A stretch of 19,246 nucleotides of DNA, from assembly GCA_015179025.1 (NCBI GenBank), contig WHUX01000564.1, forward strand, positions 1 through 19,246, read 5' to 3'. The DNA is from Terfezia claveryi. Lineage: Eukaryota > Ascomycota > Pezizomycetes > Pezizales > Pezizaceae. Under the pieces are notes generated by a model. It was not told the DNA's origin. It saw only the letters and a list, made by a program, of their open reading frames with translations, and made no database searches. The position numbers and the translations under genes are program-made. Below are positions 9,120 to 17,421 of this stretch, piece after piece (within the stretch, counting starts at the first letter, position 1; each line of letters starts with the position of its first letter).

Positions 9120-9918
9120 CTCTCAGTCCGAATGAAGGTATCCTTGTAACGTGAAATATATAATTCACGAGCGACCTTCAATAGCGAGAGTCGCATATAC
9201 TAATTTGGTCGACGAGACTTATCAGAATTTAATACAGAGTATGATATTTGGGTTGGCACTGTTGAATGCCCCGCCTTTAGACGATGATATGATCGGGACA
9301 AAAGCAGTGGGGACTACGGTACTGCACATGGGAACTTGAATGCATCCTTCCTAAACTGTATATCGATGTAGAAATATAAGCTTTCCATGTGCAGGGGGAT
9401 ATCAGGCAGTACGATGTTGCTCATTGGGAGCAGGCGCGAGTGTGCCAGTGGGTCACTTATCTAAACTGCTGAGGTGAGGGGAATTCCGGGCTGATAGGCA
9501 AGCAGTTTGACTGCCGTTTGATGGCGCAGGAGAAACTAAATCTGGAGTCTGTCACATTCTATTTTGCAGCAAACTAAACACAAATTACGATCGCTGTGGC
9601 ACATAGGAAACTCCGCAACCATAGAGTGGAAAGTTTTGGGAGCTTCTGCATACATACTAAGTAAACGTATTGCCCAATTGCAATGTGGTGGCCTAAATAG
9701 GTTCCTTGAGTTCTCATGCTTTGTTCACAAAAGTTTAACAAGTGTTTCATTGAACCTGTCGGCACCTGATTCAAACTAGGAATATTCATAGACACTAAAT
9801 AACATGTTCCTCGAATTTGGAATACTGGTAATGAAGCCCTGTTAATATTATTCTGTCCTCATATTGCCCCTGGAATTTGCTCTACAAAGCCTGTTCTGAG
9901 TCTATTTATATACGAAAT
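9120..9918. other. Spacer without recognised gene
   Basis: About 800 bp between E1 and the LINE-3 stub. It holds short frames (for example 62 codons at 9151-9339 and overlapping 70-codon frames on both strands near 9570-9790) with no recognisable motif. I find no RNA gene, repeat or regulatory element. Confidence 0.4.
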
Positions 9919-10055
9919 TGCCACATCACAATTTTTTTTTTTTTGAGTCTATACGTCTGTGGAGCCTAAGGCTATGAGACGGCCCCGTTCCCTCATCTCA
10001 AAAGACTCGGTATCCCACGGCACAACGGGCCACGTAAACGTCCTGCCACATCACA
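9919..10055 (-). mobile_element. LINE-3: 113-bp 3' stub of the same LINE family with TSD
   Basis: An exact 12-bp duplication TGCCACATCACA (9919-9930 and 10044-10055) encloses 9931-10043. The enclosed sequence starts with A plus 13 T (poly(A) on the minus strand) and then matches the 3' end of LINE-1 from 1637 on: shared blocks include CTAAGGCTATGAGACGG and CCGTTCCCTCATC, the AGCCTAAGGCT hairpin and ACAACGGGC. It is therefore an independent, extremely 5'-truncated insertion, keeping only about 100 nt of the element. No coding sequence. Confidence 0.88.
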
Positions 10056-10521
10056 TATTACGTATATCGGGCAAGGTGAGCCCCTTCGCTCACGCGTTAT
10101 ACTCCCAAAATTTGAACGGGATATAAAAAGAATCTGCGACCCTACACTAACTCAAATTAGTAATGACCCAACAGGAATGGGCTGCATAAAAAACATCCCT
10201 CTCGGACATACAGTAAATCGTACCTACAATAATCGCTTTTTGCCCTCGCCGGCGTCATACCCTCAACCTAACAAATATTTCTGAATCATTCAACCGCCAA
10301 CAAAGCAAGATACCGGTACATAGAGTTCGAAAGGTATATGTGTTCTGGCCTGCCGGGGATACAAAATGAAATTCCTCCGGAGGCCAGGGCATGAGTTGGT
10401 CTCGCCGGGAATGTGTTTACCATATGTAGTAATTTAATGCAGGTACATGGATGATGAAAATCAATCAGCACTATTGTACTCAACGAGATATCACTATGCT
10501 CCTCAATGTCTGCTTCCAACT
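10056..10521. other. Spacer without recognised gene
   Basis: Between LINE-3 and the hAT-type MITE. A small inverted repeat (GTGAGC then GCTCAC, about 10077-10092) is visible. The minus-strand 136-codon frame at 10286-10696 runs from this spacer into the MITE and is most likely a chance frame. Confidence 0.35.
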
Positions 10522-11067
10522 GTTGCGTATACGCCTGGGCACGAGCCGAGCCGGCTCGAGCCCGGAGGTCGTTGTAACTGCGAAATACCGAAGGTACCCG
10601 GTGAGTGGAAATCTTCAAAATGCGTTGCAGTTCCACCCTTTCCTCTTTTTTTTTTTTCTCAATAACACAACCTCCTCCGGCAGTCCTGGAGTTCATTTCC
10701 TCCCTTCAAAATTTACAACTATAATCGCTCCATTTCCGACATAACCAAACACGCCTACCAACACAAGAGGAGGAAACTGCACAAATTGATGAAATCACCG
10801 CTGTATCTCGCTATGGTTGAAACCTACCATTTGCTCGGTTACGACAATATTGCAGTCCTATGTATCGTCCGATTTCGCAGCCGACTTTAGGTGGACGATG
10901 AAGGTTGAAATTGATTCATTCCATTTCCACGTCTGTTTATATCTGTATCTTCCATATTTCTGCGTCTTTGATTTTTTCCATGACCTATACAGATATGTAG
11001 CGTACGCAGTTATCTATTTACTCTTGCAATTCTCGCGAGCCGGCTCGTGCCCAGGCCTAGTTGCGTA
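10522..11067. mobile_element. hAT-type MITE, 530 bp, with 8-bp TSD
   Basis: The element (10530-11059) is flanked by the exact 8-bp repeat GTTGCGTA at 10522-10529 and 11060-11067; an 8-bp duplication is the mark of hAT transposons. Its ends are inverted: left TACGCCTGGGCACGAGCC, right (minus strand) TAGGCCTGGGCACGAGCC, with one mismatch. The following GGCTCG on both sides makes each end partly palindromic; the left end has an extra GAGCC. A short T run (about 10645-10657) lies inside. No transposase is encoded, so it would need one supplied elsewhere. TIR and TSD are seen; superfamily is from established rules. Confidence 0.85.
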
Positions 11068-11298
11068 CACTCTTCCAGTTTCACTCCCAAGCCCAATTGC
11101 AACTGTGTTACTTGATCAATAGGAGAATTCAGGCAGCTATATACAGGTGGCGGTTACCCCCCTTTTCATGGAGATTTGAGGTATTGTCTGAGATATCGGA
11201 AGGTTCATGGTCAGAATAGATCATGGGTTCGAGCTTCCGACAATGGTAGCGAGGTATATCTAGTTCAGTGATCAGTGAACCTTTGTACGGTGGTCCTC
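11068..11298. other. Spacer without recognised feature
   Basis: About 230 bp between the hAT-type MITE and repeat copy B. No coding, RNA or repeat signal that I can support. Confidence 0.35.
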
Positions 11299-11555
11299 CA
11301 TATGATATTCCATGTGAACTGATATGTCTCTAGATGTCATGTGAACTGATATGTCTCTTGATGTTCGTCCATGTATATATAGCTTGTGTATGTCCCACTT
11401 CACTGTGGATAATCAAGTCACATCTCAGCGGTTCCATACAAAGCTATCTATTGCTTCGCTTCGCTCTGTGCACTCAACTATTCCTTCGTATTCTCCTTCA
11501 TTGGAATCATGGCTCACGCTGCTCACCTATTCTTATACCCTGAGGTGCTCTTTGT
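11299..11555. repeat. Dispersed repeat, copy B (possible LTR remnant)
   Basis: Colinear with 612-830: shared CATATG, AGATGT, CCATGTATATATA, GATAA then CAAGT, the exact TCCTTCATTGGA, GGCTCACGCTGC against GGCTCTCGCTGC, and ACCTATTC. A TATATATAG box is followed by pyrimidine-rich sequence, as in long terminal repeats, but ends and target duplication are not identified. Copy B carries an extra 27-bp tandem duplication. Confidence 0.35.
11311..11364. repeat. 27-bp tandem duplication
   Basis: 11311-11337 and 11338-11364 differ at one base (CATGTGAACTGATATGTCTC then TAGATGT or TTGATGT). It lies in repeat copy B and is absent from copy A, so it arose after the two copies separated. Confidence 0.9.
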
Positions 11556-11743
11556 GATTGCACTGGGGCATCCGTTGTACTCAGTGCGGCCCTAGGGCCC
11601 TTGCCTGTGATGCATATTATTCGGGCACTAGTGGGGTCTCATAATGCCAATTATGAGCCATGAAGGCTCTATGTGCTAAAATATAATGGTATATATGTCC
11701 TTGTCCGTTCCGGGGTTCAGTCCATACCGTATGACCCGGGCAT

Positions 11744-11754
11744 TTGCGAGATTG
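11744..11754. repeat. LINE-2 target-site duplication, left copy
   Basis: TTGCGAGATTG directly before the truncated LINE start; repeated exactly at 13964-13974 after the poly(A). Confidence 0.88.
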
Positions 11755-12241
11755 GTACGTTGACGACTTGCATCCCAATGTTTGCGTTTGGACGTATGTA
11801 GAGGTAGCAGGGCAAACAGATATGAACCAAATCTTGGTGAGGGCGGATGAGGTATTCCACAGGGTAGCAGCAGAGTGCCACCTGCCCCTGGAGGATTCGA
11901 AGCACGAAACAATGGTTCTCAAGAAAAAGAGGAGGAAGAGGTCCAAGGATGTCAAATGGGTGAAATGGATTGGCATCATCATGGATGAGAGCCTGACTTT
12001 AAAGAGCACTGGAAAGGCAGGATAGCTAAAGCAAGGAAGATGCTGGGTTACTCGGGGGCTGGGCAATTCTAACTGGGGGATGGGGCTAACAGTTGGAGGG
12101 CAGCATACACAGGAATGATCAGGGCGGTGGCTTTATGGGGAGCAGAGTTAGGTTGGAGGGGCCAGAGAGACTGGGAAGAGGAGTTTGAAAAACTCCAATA
12201 TCAGGCTCTAAAAAAATGTGTAAATGCAACCAATGATTCCC

Positions 12242-12256
12242 GCAGAGAGCTGGTGA
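12242..12256. repeat. TSD of the SINE-like insert, left copy
   Basis: GCAGAGAGCTGGTGA directly before the 22-T run; exact copy at 12485-12499. Confidence 0.92.
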
Positions 12257-12484
12257 TTTTTTTTTTTTTTTTTTTTTTAAATACTTAATACTCCTATGCA
12301 ACTCCGACAGGGAGCTATGAGGAGCCACACGGAAGCCCGGTGGGTTCAAGGGAGTGGCAAGTTAATCTGCCAACCCCACGCAAGGACTAAATACAAAGAA
12401 GCGAGGCCCAATGCTGTCATTAACGGACTGACCGAGGACTCGGAAGCCTGACTGAGCCTCACCCCTGATGCGCAAAAATAGAAG
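12257..12484 (-). mobile_element. SINE-like retroposon nested in LINE-2
   Basis: A 228-bp insert with a 15-bp TSD and a 22-nt poly(T) at its left end (12257-12278), so it is a poly(A)-tailed retroposed RNA on the minus strand. It is unrelated to the LINE coding sequence and encodes nothing. Near its 5' end on the minus strand, GGCTCAGTCAGG (within 12447-12460) resembles a pol III A-box and CCGAGTCC resembles part of a B-box, but they are too close together for a working tRNA promoter. The last bases before the tail (CATAGGAGTATTAAGTATTT) faintly resemble the LINE end (CATAGACGTATAGACTTC). It could be a SINE, a truncated 3' end of another LINE or a retroposed cellular RNA. Confidence 0.75.
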
Positions 12485-12499
12485 GCAGAGAGCTGGTGA
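12485..12499. repeat. TSD of the SINE-like insert, right copy
   Basis: Exact 15-bp match to 12242-12256. LINE-2 coding similarity resumes immediately beyond it. Confidence 0.92.
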
Positions 12500-13910
12500 G
12501 CCAGATCCCGGGAGTGGAGTCCCCCAGGATGGCTTTGGATGCAGCTCAAGCCAGGCTGATGGGGAAGATGATGCGCGACCCAAGGCTTTGGGCGATCTAT
12601 GGTTAGGGGAGGGAACAAGGGGAAGAAACATTGAAAACGGCAGGTCCTGGGACTACTTTGGTGAACCCTTCCCACAGGAGGATGGATTCACCTCAGTCAT
12701 GTCAGCTATCCGAAGTAAAACAGGGGTGCTGATAGAGGAGGGGGATGAGGTACTGAGCATTGGGGGTGACTTGGATAAGGTTCAGATTCCTCTGGTGGAC
12801 TTTGGCCTGACCAGGGAGTCCAAGCCAGAGGAATGGCAGAGGAAGATCGAGGCGGCAAAGGAAGACTCTGTTGTGATATACACAGATGGCAGCAAGAGCG
12901 AACAAGGTCGTGTAGGGGCAGGGTGGTGCTCCTCGAGGGGTAGAGTAAAGGGGAAAGTAGGAATTGGGAGGCTGATGACAGTATGGGATGGAGAGGTTAC
13001 CGGAATCAAGAAGGCCTTGGGGGAGGCTAATAAGGATTGGAAACTGCTAATTCTGTCTGATTCACAAGCAGCCTAGCAGCTGTCCAGAAGGCAGGCAAGT
13101 CAGACAAAGCTAGGACAGCTGACTTAAGGGAGGTCGGAGAGCTAGCCTTGCAGAGGCAAAAAATAGCAGGCGAAGGAGCAGTCAGACTAGGCTGGGTTAA
13201 AGCCCATGTTGGCATTGAAGGCAACGAGCGGGCTGACTCCCTAGCAAAGGAAGGAGCAGATTTGGAATATCCAGATCAACCCTGATTACAGAAGGGGGCT
13301 TAAGCAGGAGTGGAGGCGGAAGAGGGAAGAAGAAAGGAGGGTAGCTGGGACGGGGCGCGGCAGGGTGGTTACCGGTAGATGGGAATGGAAGGCTAGGGTC
13401 AACTATACTCACTGCAGGACGGGGAAGGGCAACCTCCAATCCTGGCGGGCGAAGATTGACGATACCGCTGACCCCATCTGCCGGAGGTGCGGAAGGCACG
13501 AAGAAACGGGCACGCATGTGGCCCTGGTGTGTCCCTACGGGAAGAGATAGGTAGAAGATGGAGCACCTGGGAGGAGATGGATGAGAGAAAGAGGTGGCTC
13601 AGGACTGAAAAGGAGGGTGACAAGGAACACACGATAGATCTGGTTGAGACTTTCTTCTCAAACCTAGATCTAACCTAGAAAGGTTGTGTGTGGAAAAGGG
13701 GGTGGTGGTGGAGGTTGGCTGATGTTTTGGGGAAGGGCCGGCAGAGGGCGTGGTGGCGGAGGTCTTTATCACGGGATGAGGCCGGTTAGTGGGCGTGGTG
13801 GGAAGGGGGGTATCTCGGTTTTCCTTTGGTCGGGAGGTTGGGCGTTTATGCAGCCCGTTGTCCCGTGGGTGTACCGAGTCTTTTAAGATGAGGGAACGGG
13901 ACCGTCTCAT

Positions 13911-13963
13911 AGCCTTAGGCTCCATAGACGTATAGACTTCAAAAAAAAAAAAAAAAAAAAAAA
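13911..13963 (+). other. LINE-2 3' end: conserved hairpin and poly(A)
   Basis: AGCCTTAGGCT (13911-13921) is the same hairpin seen in LINE-1 and LINE-3; just upstream ATGAG (13888-13892) pairs with CTCAT (13906-13910). The 23-A tail follows the family's terminal GACTTC. Confidence 0.6.
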
Positions 13964-13974
13964 TTGCGAGATTG
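13964..13974. repeat. LINE-2 target-site duplication, right copy
   Basis: Exact 11-bp match to 11744-11754, directly after the 23-A tail at 13941-13963. Confidence 0.88.
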
Positions 13975-14003
13975 TCCGGGCCGTCCGGGATGGCATATTA
14001 TAT

Positions 14004-14703
14004 AGACGGGTTGGCTCAGCTGTCTACCCAACCCGACCAGCTTCGTCCAATAACGGGTACTGTAATCGCCAAGGCCACGGGTTATCGCCAAGTAACCTGT
14101 ACCTTGGCAAAATATGCTCGTGAGGTTCTGCAAATACCAAGCTCAATAATAGGGTCTGGCGGTCAAATAGTATTGTGCCCGAGTTATAGGGTTCTGAAGC
14201 CTTCTCTACAACGGAGGCCTGCTACGTGCAATCAAGTGTTCAATATGGTTCGCCTGGTTGAGGGCGCACCAGATATCAAGCATTATAACGGTGTAAGTAT
14301 TTCGAAAGGTTTATGTACATAAAAGCTTATCATATTCGAGAAACACAAATCACCAACCAGTCGCAGTCCAGCCCCAGCCAATATGTAACAAATCTTCTTA
14401 ACCAAACATGACTGTACCTGCGCCCAACGAAAAGTAACTAGCCTGGCTCCTGACAATCCGGGCAGAAAAGAAGTTAAAATGGCAGCCCGGAGGCATAGCG
14501 TCGATTCGGAGGCATAGCAGGCTTAGATCGCAGGTTGTCTGGTTGGATCGCAGGCACGACTGAACTTGCTGGCTCGCCTGCAAAATAAGGCACGTCTAGT
14601 GTGCGCCACGGAGTATAACTCGGACCGGGTCGCCAAAACCCGCTGTGGCCAACTCGGCGAGTCGGCTTTTGGGACCGCTGGTTACTCGCCAAGCCTACCG
14701 TGT
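14004..14703. other. Spacer with short repeats and hairpins
   Basis: No recognised gene. A 116-codon plus-strand frame (13972-14322) shows no motif and starts in E2 sequence, so it is probably chance. A long imperfect hairpin lies at 14068-14108 (GCCAAGG with CCTTGGC, inner GGTTA with TAACC). CGGAGGCATAGC repeats at about 14488 and 14507, and GATCGCAGG repeats near 14526 and 14547. Confidence 0.4.
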
Positions 14704-14783
14704 TACCTTTCTTTTTTTTTTTTCTTTTCTTCCAATAGTTCAACACCCTCATTCCGTACATACTACCTACCTATACCTAACTA
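14704..14783. other. T-rich tract next to the Fot1-like element
   Basis: A run of T interrupted by C (from about 14710) resembles a retroposed poly(A) tail on the minus strand, but I could not pair flanking duplications, and it lacks the LINE 3' end. Confidence 0.3.
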
Positions 14784-14811
14784 CGTAAAGCGCGATTATA
14801 GTCTAATGCAC
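14784..14811. repeat. Fot1-like element TIR, left
   Basis: Perfect 28-bp inverted match to 16910-16937; inner end reads GTCTAATGCAC. Confidence 0.93.
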
Positions 14812-15102
14812 GTGCAAGGATACACGAGATACAACCGGACAGGAACGAAAGCATCGTATTACTCGGATCCAAGGAATAAAACCCGTACAACAATAGCAAT
14901 AGGCAAAAAAATATCGGAGAACTCAAATTCCTCAATCCCAATATCCCATAACTGATTCTTAGTGCGCTACAACTCTTCAGCTGGAATAATCACCATTCTA
15001 ACCCCCCCTTGACCCCGACCCTTACCATGGCCTCGACCTCGACTCCGACCAGCTTGATTCTGTGGTGTAGGCTCGCTATAGGTACGTTCTGTAAATTCTA
15101 GA

Positions 15103-16838
15103 TTAGTATGCGAGGATCGACTGGGCTTTAGAAGTAGAATACATACCACAAAGGCTTAAAAATGACATCGCTATTTCTAACCTCCGTAAATCAGCCCCCT
15201 CGACCTCATATTTTGCTTGTTTTGAGGTTTTTGATCGAGCTATTCTGGTCCCACCACGTCCGCGAGTAGCCTTAGTACTTCCTATTGACTTTTTAGATGC
15301 TTCAGCACGCTCTTTTGCCTCTTTTGCCTTTTGTTCTTTAGCCAACTTTTGTGCCTCCCGCTCTGCAGCCTTCTCAGCTGCTAGGGCTGCAGCAACTGCA
15401 ATACAAGCTTTCTCAGCTTCAACATAGGCTCGATCCAGCGTACGAGGGCCTTGTAGCTGCTTTGTTGAACGAAGTTTTATTCGCTTATTTGAACGAAGCT
15501 CTTTGACCCCTAACGAGTTAGGATCAATGACCCGGTACTGAACAATCTTGCTTTCCATATATCCAAGGGATTTTTGGAGCTTTTCACGAGAATGAGGGGT
15601 CATATAATAGCTGAGAGCTTCTGCTCGAAGGTGGTCTATCTTAAACGGAGTACAAGGACTAGGTTGGGTTTCTTTGGTAACATTCTGATGTCGATCCACT
15701 TTTTCTGGACAATATGGCCATATTCCTGAAGCCTCAAATCTACTCAGAATATTAGTCTTAGTCAATGCTTGATCACGAGCAATGCACAAACAGTCCCAGA
15801 ACTCTTGCTTTCCAAATGATTGGCCAGGGTGCTCATATATGAAGTCTTGAAGTGCAGTTCGATATGCTCGTCCTAAAGGTGCAAAACAAGCTATATCAAG
15901 TGGTTGCATTAGGTGGGTTGAATATGGTGGAAGACAATAAGGAACAATTCGGTAGTCAAGCGCATATTCGACTACTGGCCAAGCGACATGAGAGCTATGC
16001 CCATTTACAATAAGCATTCGCCAGGGAGGAAGGGTATCAGGTAAGGTGTCTAAGTCGGTCAGGGTTGTATGTATATCGAAGTGCTTCATAATATAGTCCA
16101 ACCCTAGATTATTGTCCATATAGCCACTGGGTGATCGGCTAAATGTTGCCTTGAATCAGTACCATAAAATCCAACGCAATGCACTTTATTTGCCCACACA
16201 ATAAATGGTGGGATCACGTGACCAGCTGCATTGATGGTTTCTAGCACTGAACAGAACTCACGATTGACTCACGATTGCATCTGTTCTGGCTACTTTAGAT
16301 TGTGCATTTGCTCGAACTATGGCTTTTTGGCGACCAACTGCTAGACCCATAATAATGCCCTTCTCATCGCAATTCCATAAATTCTCAGGGATGATCTTGT
16401 ACTGTCGTATAAGGGTTCTCAAGGTGTGATACCACCTCCGCTGTTCTTCAATTGTTGCAGTAACCTTTGCTCGTGATTTTTCTAGATATTGACAATATTT
16501 GAGCTTAATACTAGGATGCCGGGAGAGGAAGTGGCGCCCCCAGTGGATGCCTGTGATAACTTGAGAGCTTCGAGCCCGTAGGATAGCAACAGCCATTGAC
16601 ACAAGCATTAACATAGTAACTGGGAAAAATAAGTCGCTCATCCTCCTACACCAGTCAACCATTGCTTCCTCCTCACCAGCGCTGAGTAGTTGTTGCGTTT
16701 GGCGGGCTTTTGATCTCGGTTGGGTAATGCCCCTGCATCTCCTACGCAGGCTTTGATTCGTGCTAGCTGCTTATCATGGAGCTGGAGCTGGAGCTGGAGC
16801 TGGAGCTGCTTAATCTTTTTGGACGTCTTTGGTGGCAT
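15103..16838 (-). pseudogene. Fot1/pogo transposase (CENP-B-like HTH plus DDE_1), inactive
   Basis: The start MPPKTSKKIKQ (16838) is the first ATG inside the right TIR, 71 bp from it. An N-terminal (LQ)n stretch comes from a hexanucleotide repeat. A CENP-B/Tc5-like helix-turn-helix follows (WGRHFLSRHPSIKLKY, about 16545-16495). The catalytic domain has the first Asp in NLWNCDEKG (codon 16366-16368), the second position in IVNGHSSH changed from Asp to Asn (codon 16003-16005) and the third Asp in HLMQPLD (15895-15897), spaced 35 residues from the second, as in pogo elements. The C-terminus is an Ala/Lys/Glu-rich coiled coil then an RG-rich motif (TRGRGGTR). At least three frameshifts (near 16712, 16265 and 16150) plus the Asp-to-Asn change make it inactive. 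An RG-rich tail in another frame reaches 14967 and may be the original end. Confidence 0.88.
16778..16807. repeat. (GGAGCT)5 microsatellite encoding Leu-Gln repeats
   Basis: Five perfect hexamers. On the minus strand, in transposase frame, they read as alternating Leu and Gln close to the N-terminus. Length change here would not shift frame. Confidence 0.9.
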
Positions 16839-16909
16839 CGTTGCGATTTACAAATCAATAATGCCGTTGCAACTGCAGTGGAGATATTTGGGCGGAGGCC
16901 TGAGACAGA

Positions 16910-16937
16910 GTGCATTAGACTATAATCGCGCTTTACG
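16910..16937. repeat. Fot1-like element TIR, right
   Basis: Perfect 28-bp inverted match to 14784-14811; the transposase start lies 71 bp further in, so this end probably also carries the promoter. Confidence 0.93.
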
Positions 16938-16940
16938 ATT

Positions 16941-17017
16941 GTCACTAATTGCTTCCACTGTCACGGATTGCTTGTATAGTCACGAATTGCTTGCACTGTC
17001 ACGGATTGTTCCCACCC
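16941..17017. repeat. 19-bp tandem repeat, about four units
   Basis: Units start at 16941, 16960, 16979 and 16998 and follow GTCACNRATTGCTTNNANT. The array begins three bases outside the right TIR of the Fot1-like element. It is not seen at the left end, so it belongs to the flank or to an asymmetric end of the element. Confidence 0.75.
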
Positions 17018-17313
17018 GCTCATAAACAATACTAGGCCAAACAAAATCCTTTACCCAAATATCGGAATTAATATCAATATACCTAAAATAAAACACAACT
17101 AAAAAATCCTTTTTACATCCTACCTAAAAAACCTACATTATAATTCATGCTATTCCTCTCAAAAGCTCAAGGCTTCTGTTCGTGCAGGCACAAAGTTGAG
17201 AAAACCCCGTATAGCCCCGCAAGAGGGAATGACTGTTCCTTATCCTCAGGGATCCCAAGATTTCTAGACAGCACTAGTGGCCCGTCGATTGTCCTCATAA
17301 TCAAAAATATCAA
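17018..17313. other. AT-rich spacer
   Basis: About 300 bp between the 19-bp array and the next TIR pair. No gene, RNA or repeat recognised; one chance frame of 68 codons begins at 17147. Confidence 0.35.
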
Positions 17314-17393
17314 CTTGCCAGTATACCATAGAAATTGTCCGATAAGCCTGTAGTCTTAAACACAGTACGTTGGTTTTGCCCTTAGCAACCTCA

Positions 17394-17421
17394 CCGTCCT
17401 ATTCGCGATTACTGTCGTAAA
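17394..17421. repeat. Direct repeat inside the deleted pogo element, copy 1
   Basis: CCGTCCTATTCGCGATTACT and following bases match 18061-18088 with two or three mismatches. Direct repeats near both ends could have promoted the internal deletion or be subterminal transposase sites. Confidence 0.7.

Larger units (their letters stand above)
11757..13678 (+). pseudogene. Truncated LINE ORF2 (end of RT, RNase H, CCHC finger), interrupted and frameshifted
   Basis: Coding similarity starts with YVDDLHPNVCV, the catalytic RT motif, and continues with DEVFHRVAAECHLPLEDSKH, matching the LINE-1 segment after its YVDD. The SINE-like insert splits it after NDSRREL. Beyond it come WDYFGEPF, MSAIRSK, IYTDGSK (Asp codon 12885-12887), SDSQAA, then a one-base loss near 13074 shifts frame; the next frame gives WVKAHVGIEGNERADSLAKEG and, after another shift, CRRCGRHEETGTHVALVC. 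A last frame change leads to EEMDERKRWL and DLVETFFSNLDLT with the stop at 13676-13678. RNase H residues are kept, but at least four frame breaks make it non-functional. Lacking a promoter and 5' end, it could not move on its own. Confidence 0.82.
11755..13963 (+). mobile_element. LINE-2: 5'-truncated copy of the same LINE family
   Basis: The insertion is bounded by an 11-bp TSD and ends in 23 A. It holds only the 3' third of the family: it begins at the YVDD of reverse transcriptase, runs through RNase H and the CCHC finger, and ends in a 262-nt 3' untranslated region (13679-13940). About 1.97 kb is LINE sequence once the internal 228-bp insert and its duplication are removed. Protein identity to LINE-1 is roughly 65% in the RNase H region, so these are diverged lineages rather than recent sister copies. 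Such 5' truncation is normal when target-primed reverse transcription stops early. Confidence 0.9.
11697..14003. mobile_element. Foldback-family relative E2, split by LINE-2 (right end not found)
   Basis: Left of LINE-2, 11697-11730 aligns with the E1 terminal repeat at about 26 of 34 positions, sharing TTGTCCGTT against TGGTCCGTT and an exact TTCAGTCCAT. Right of LINE-2, 13978-14003 (GGGCCGTCCGGGATGGCATAT) matches E1 at 1565-1590 (GGGCCGTTCCGGAATGGCAT, then AT). The two halves are thus one related element interrupted by the LINE. I could not find the opposite terminal repeat downstream, so the right boundary given is only the end of recognisable similarity. Confidence 0.5.
14784..16937 (-). 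mobile_element. Fot1/pogo-type DNA transposon, 2.15 kb
   Basis: Perfect 28-bp inverted repeats (14784-14811 and 16910-16937; outer end CGTAAAGCGCGATTATAG) enclose a minus-strand transposase gene. Size and layout fit fungal Fot1-like elements. TA lies outside the left end (14782-14783), as expected for a Tc1/mariner/pogo target, but the right end is followed by AT, so the duplication is damaged or the true right end differs by a base or two. Perfect TIRs beside a badly broken gene suggest the copy could have been moved by transposase from elsewhere, or that the gene decayed quickly. Confidence 0.88.

Noticed and set aside
10645..10657. T run as a possible retroposon tail
   Set aside because: No flanking duplication and no LINE or SINE 3' end beside it; it is inside the hAT-type MITE.
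11222..11240. GGTTCGAG motif resembling a pol III B-box
   Set aside because: The final CC is wrong and there is no A-box upstream.
11270..11282. CAGTGAACCT, identical to the first bases of the 24-1059 element end
   Set aside because: A 10-base match is expected many times by chance in 19 kb, and no opposite end was found.
16258..16290. 11-bp tandem duplication CAATCGTGAGT (minus strand) as the cause of the transposase frameshift
   Set aside because: Removing one unit does not restore the downstream frame, so it cannot be the sole cause.
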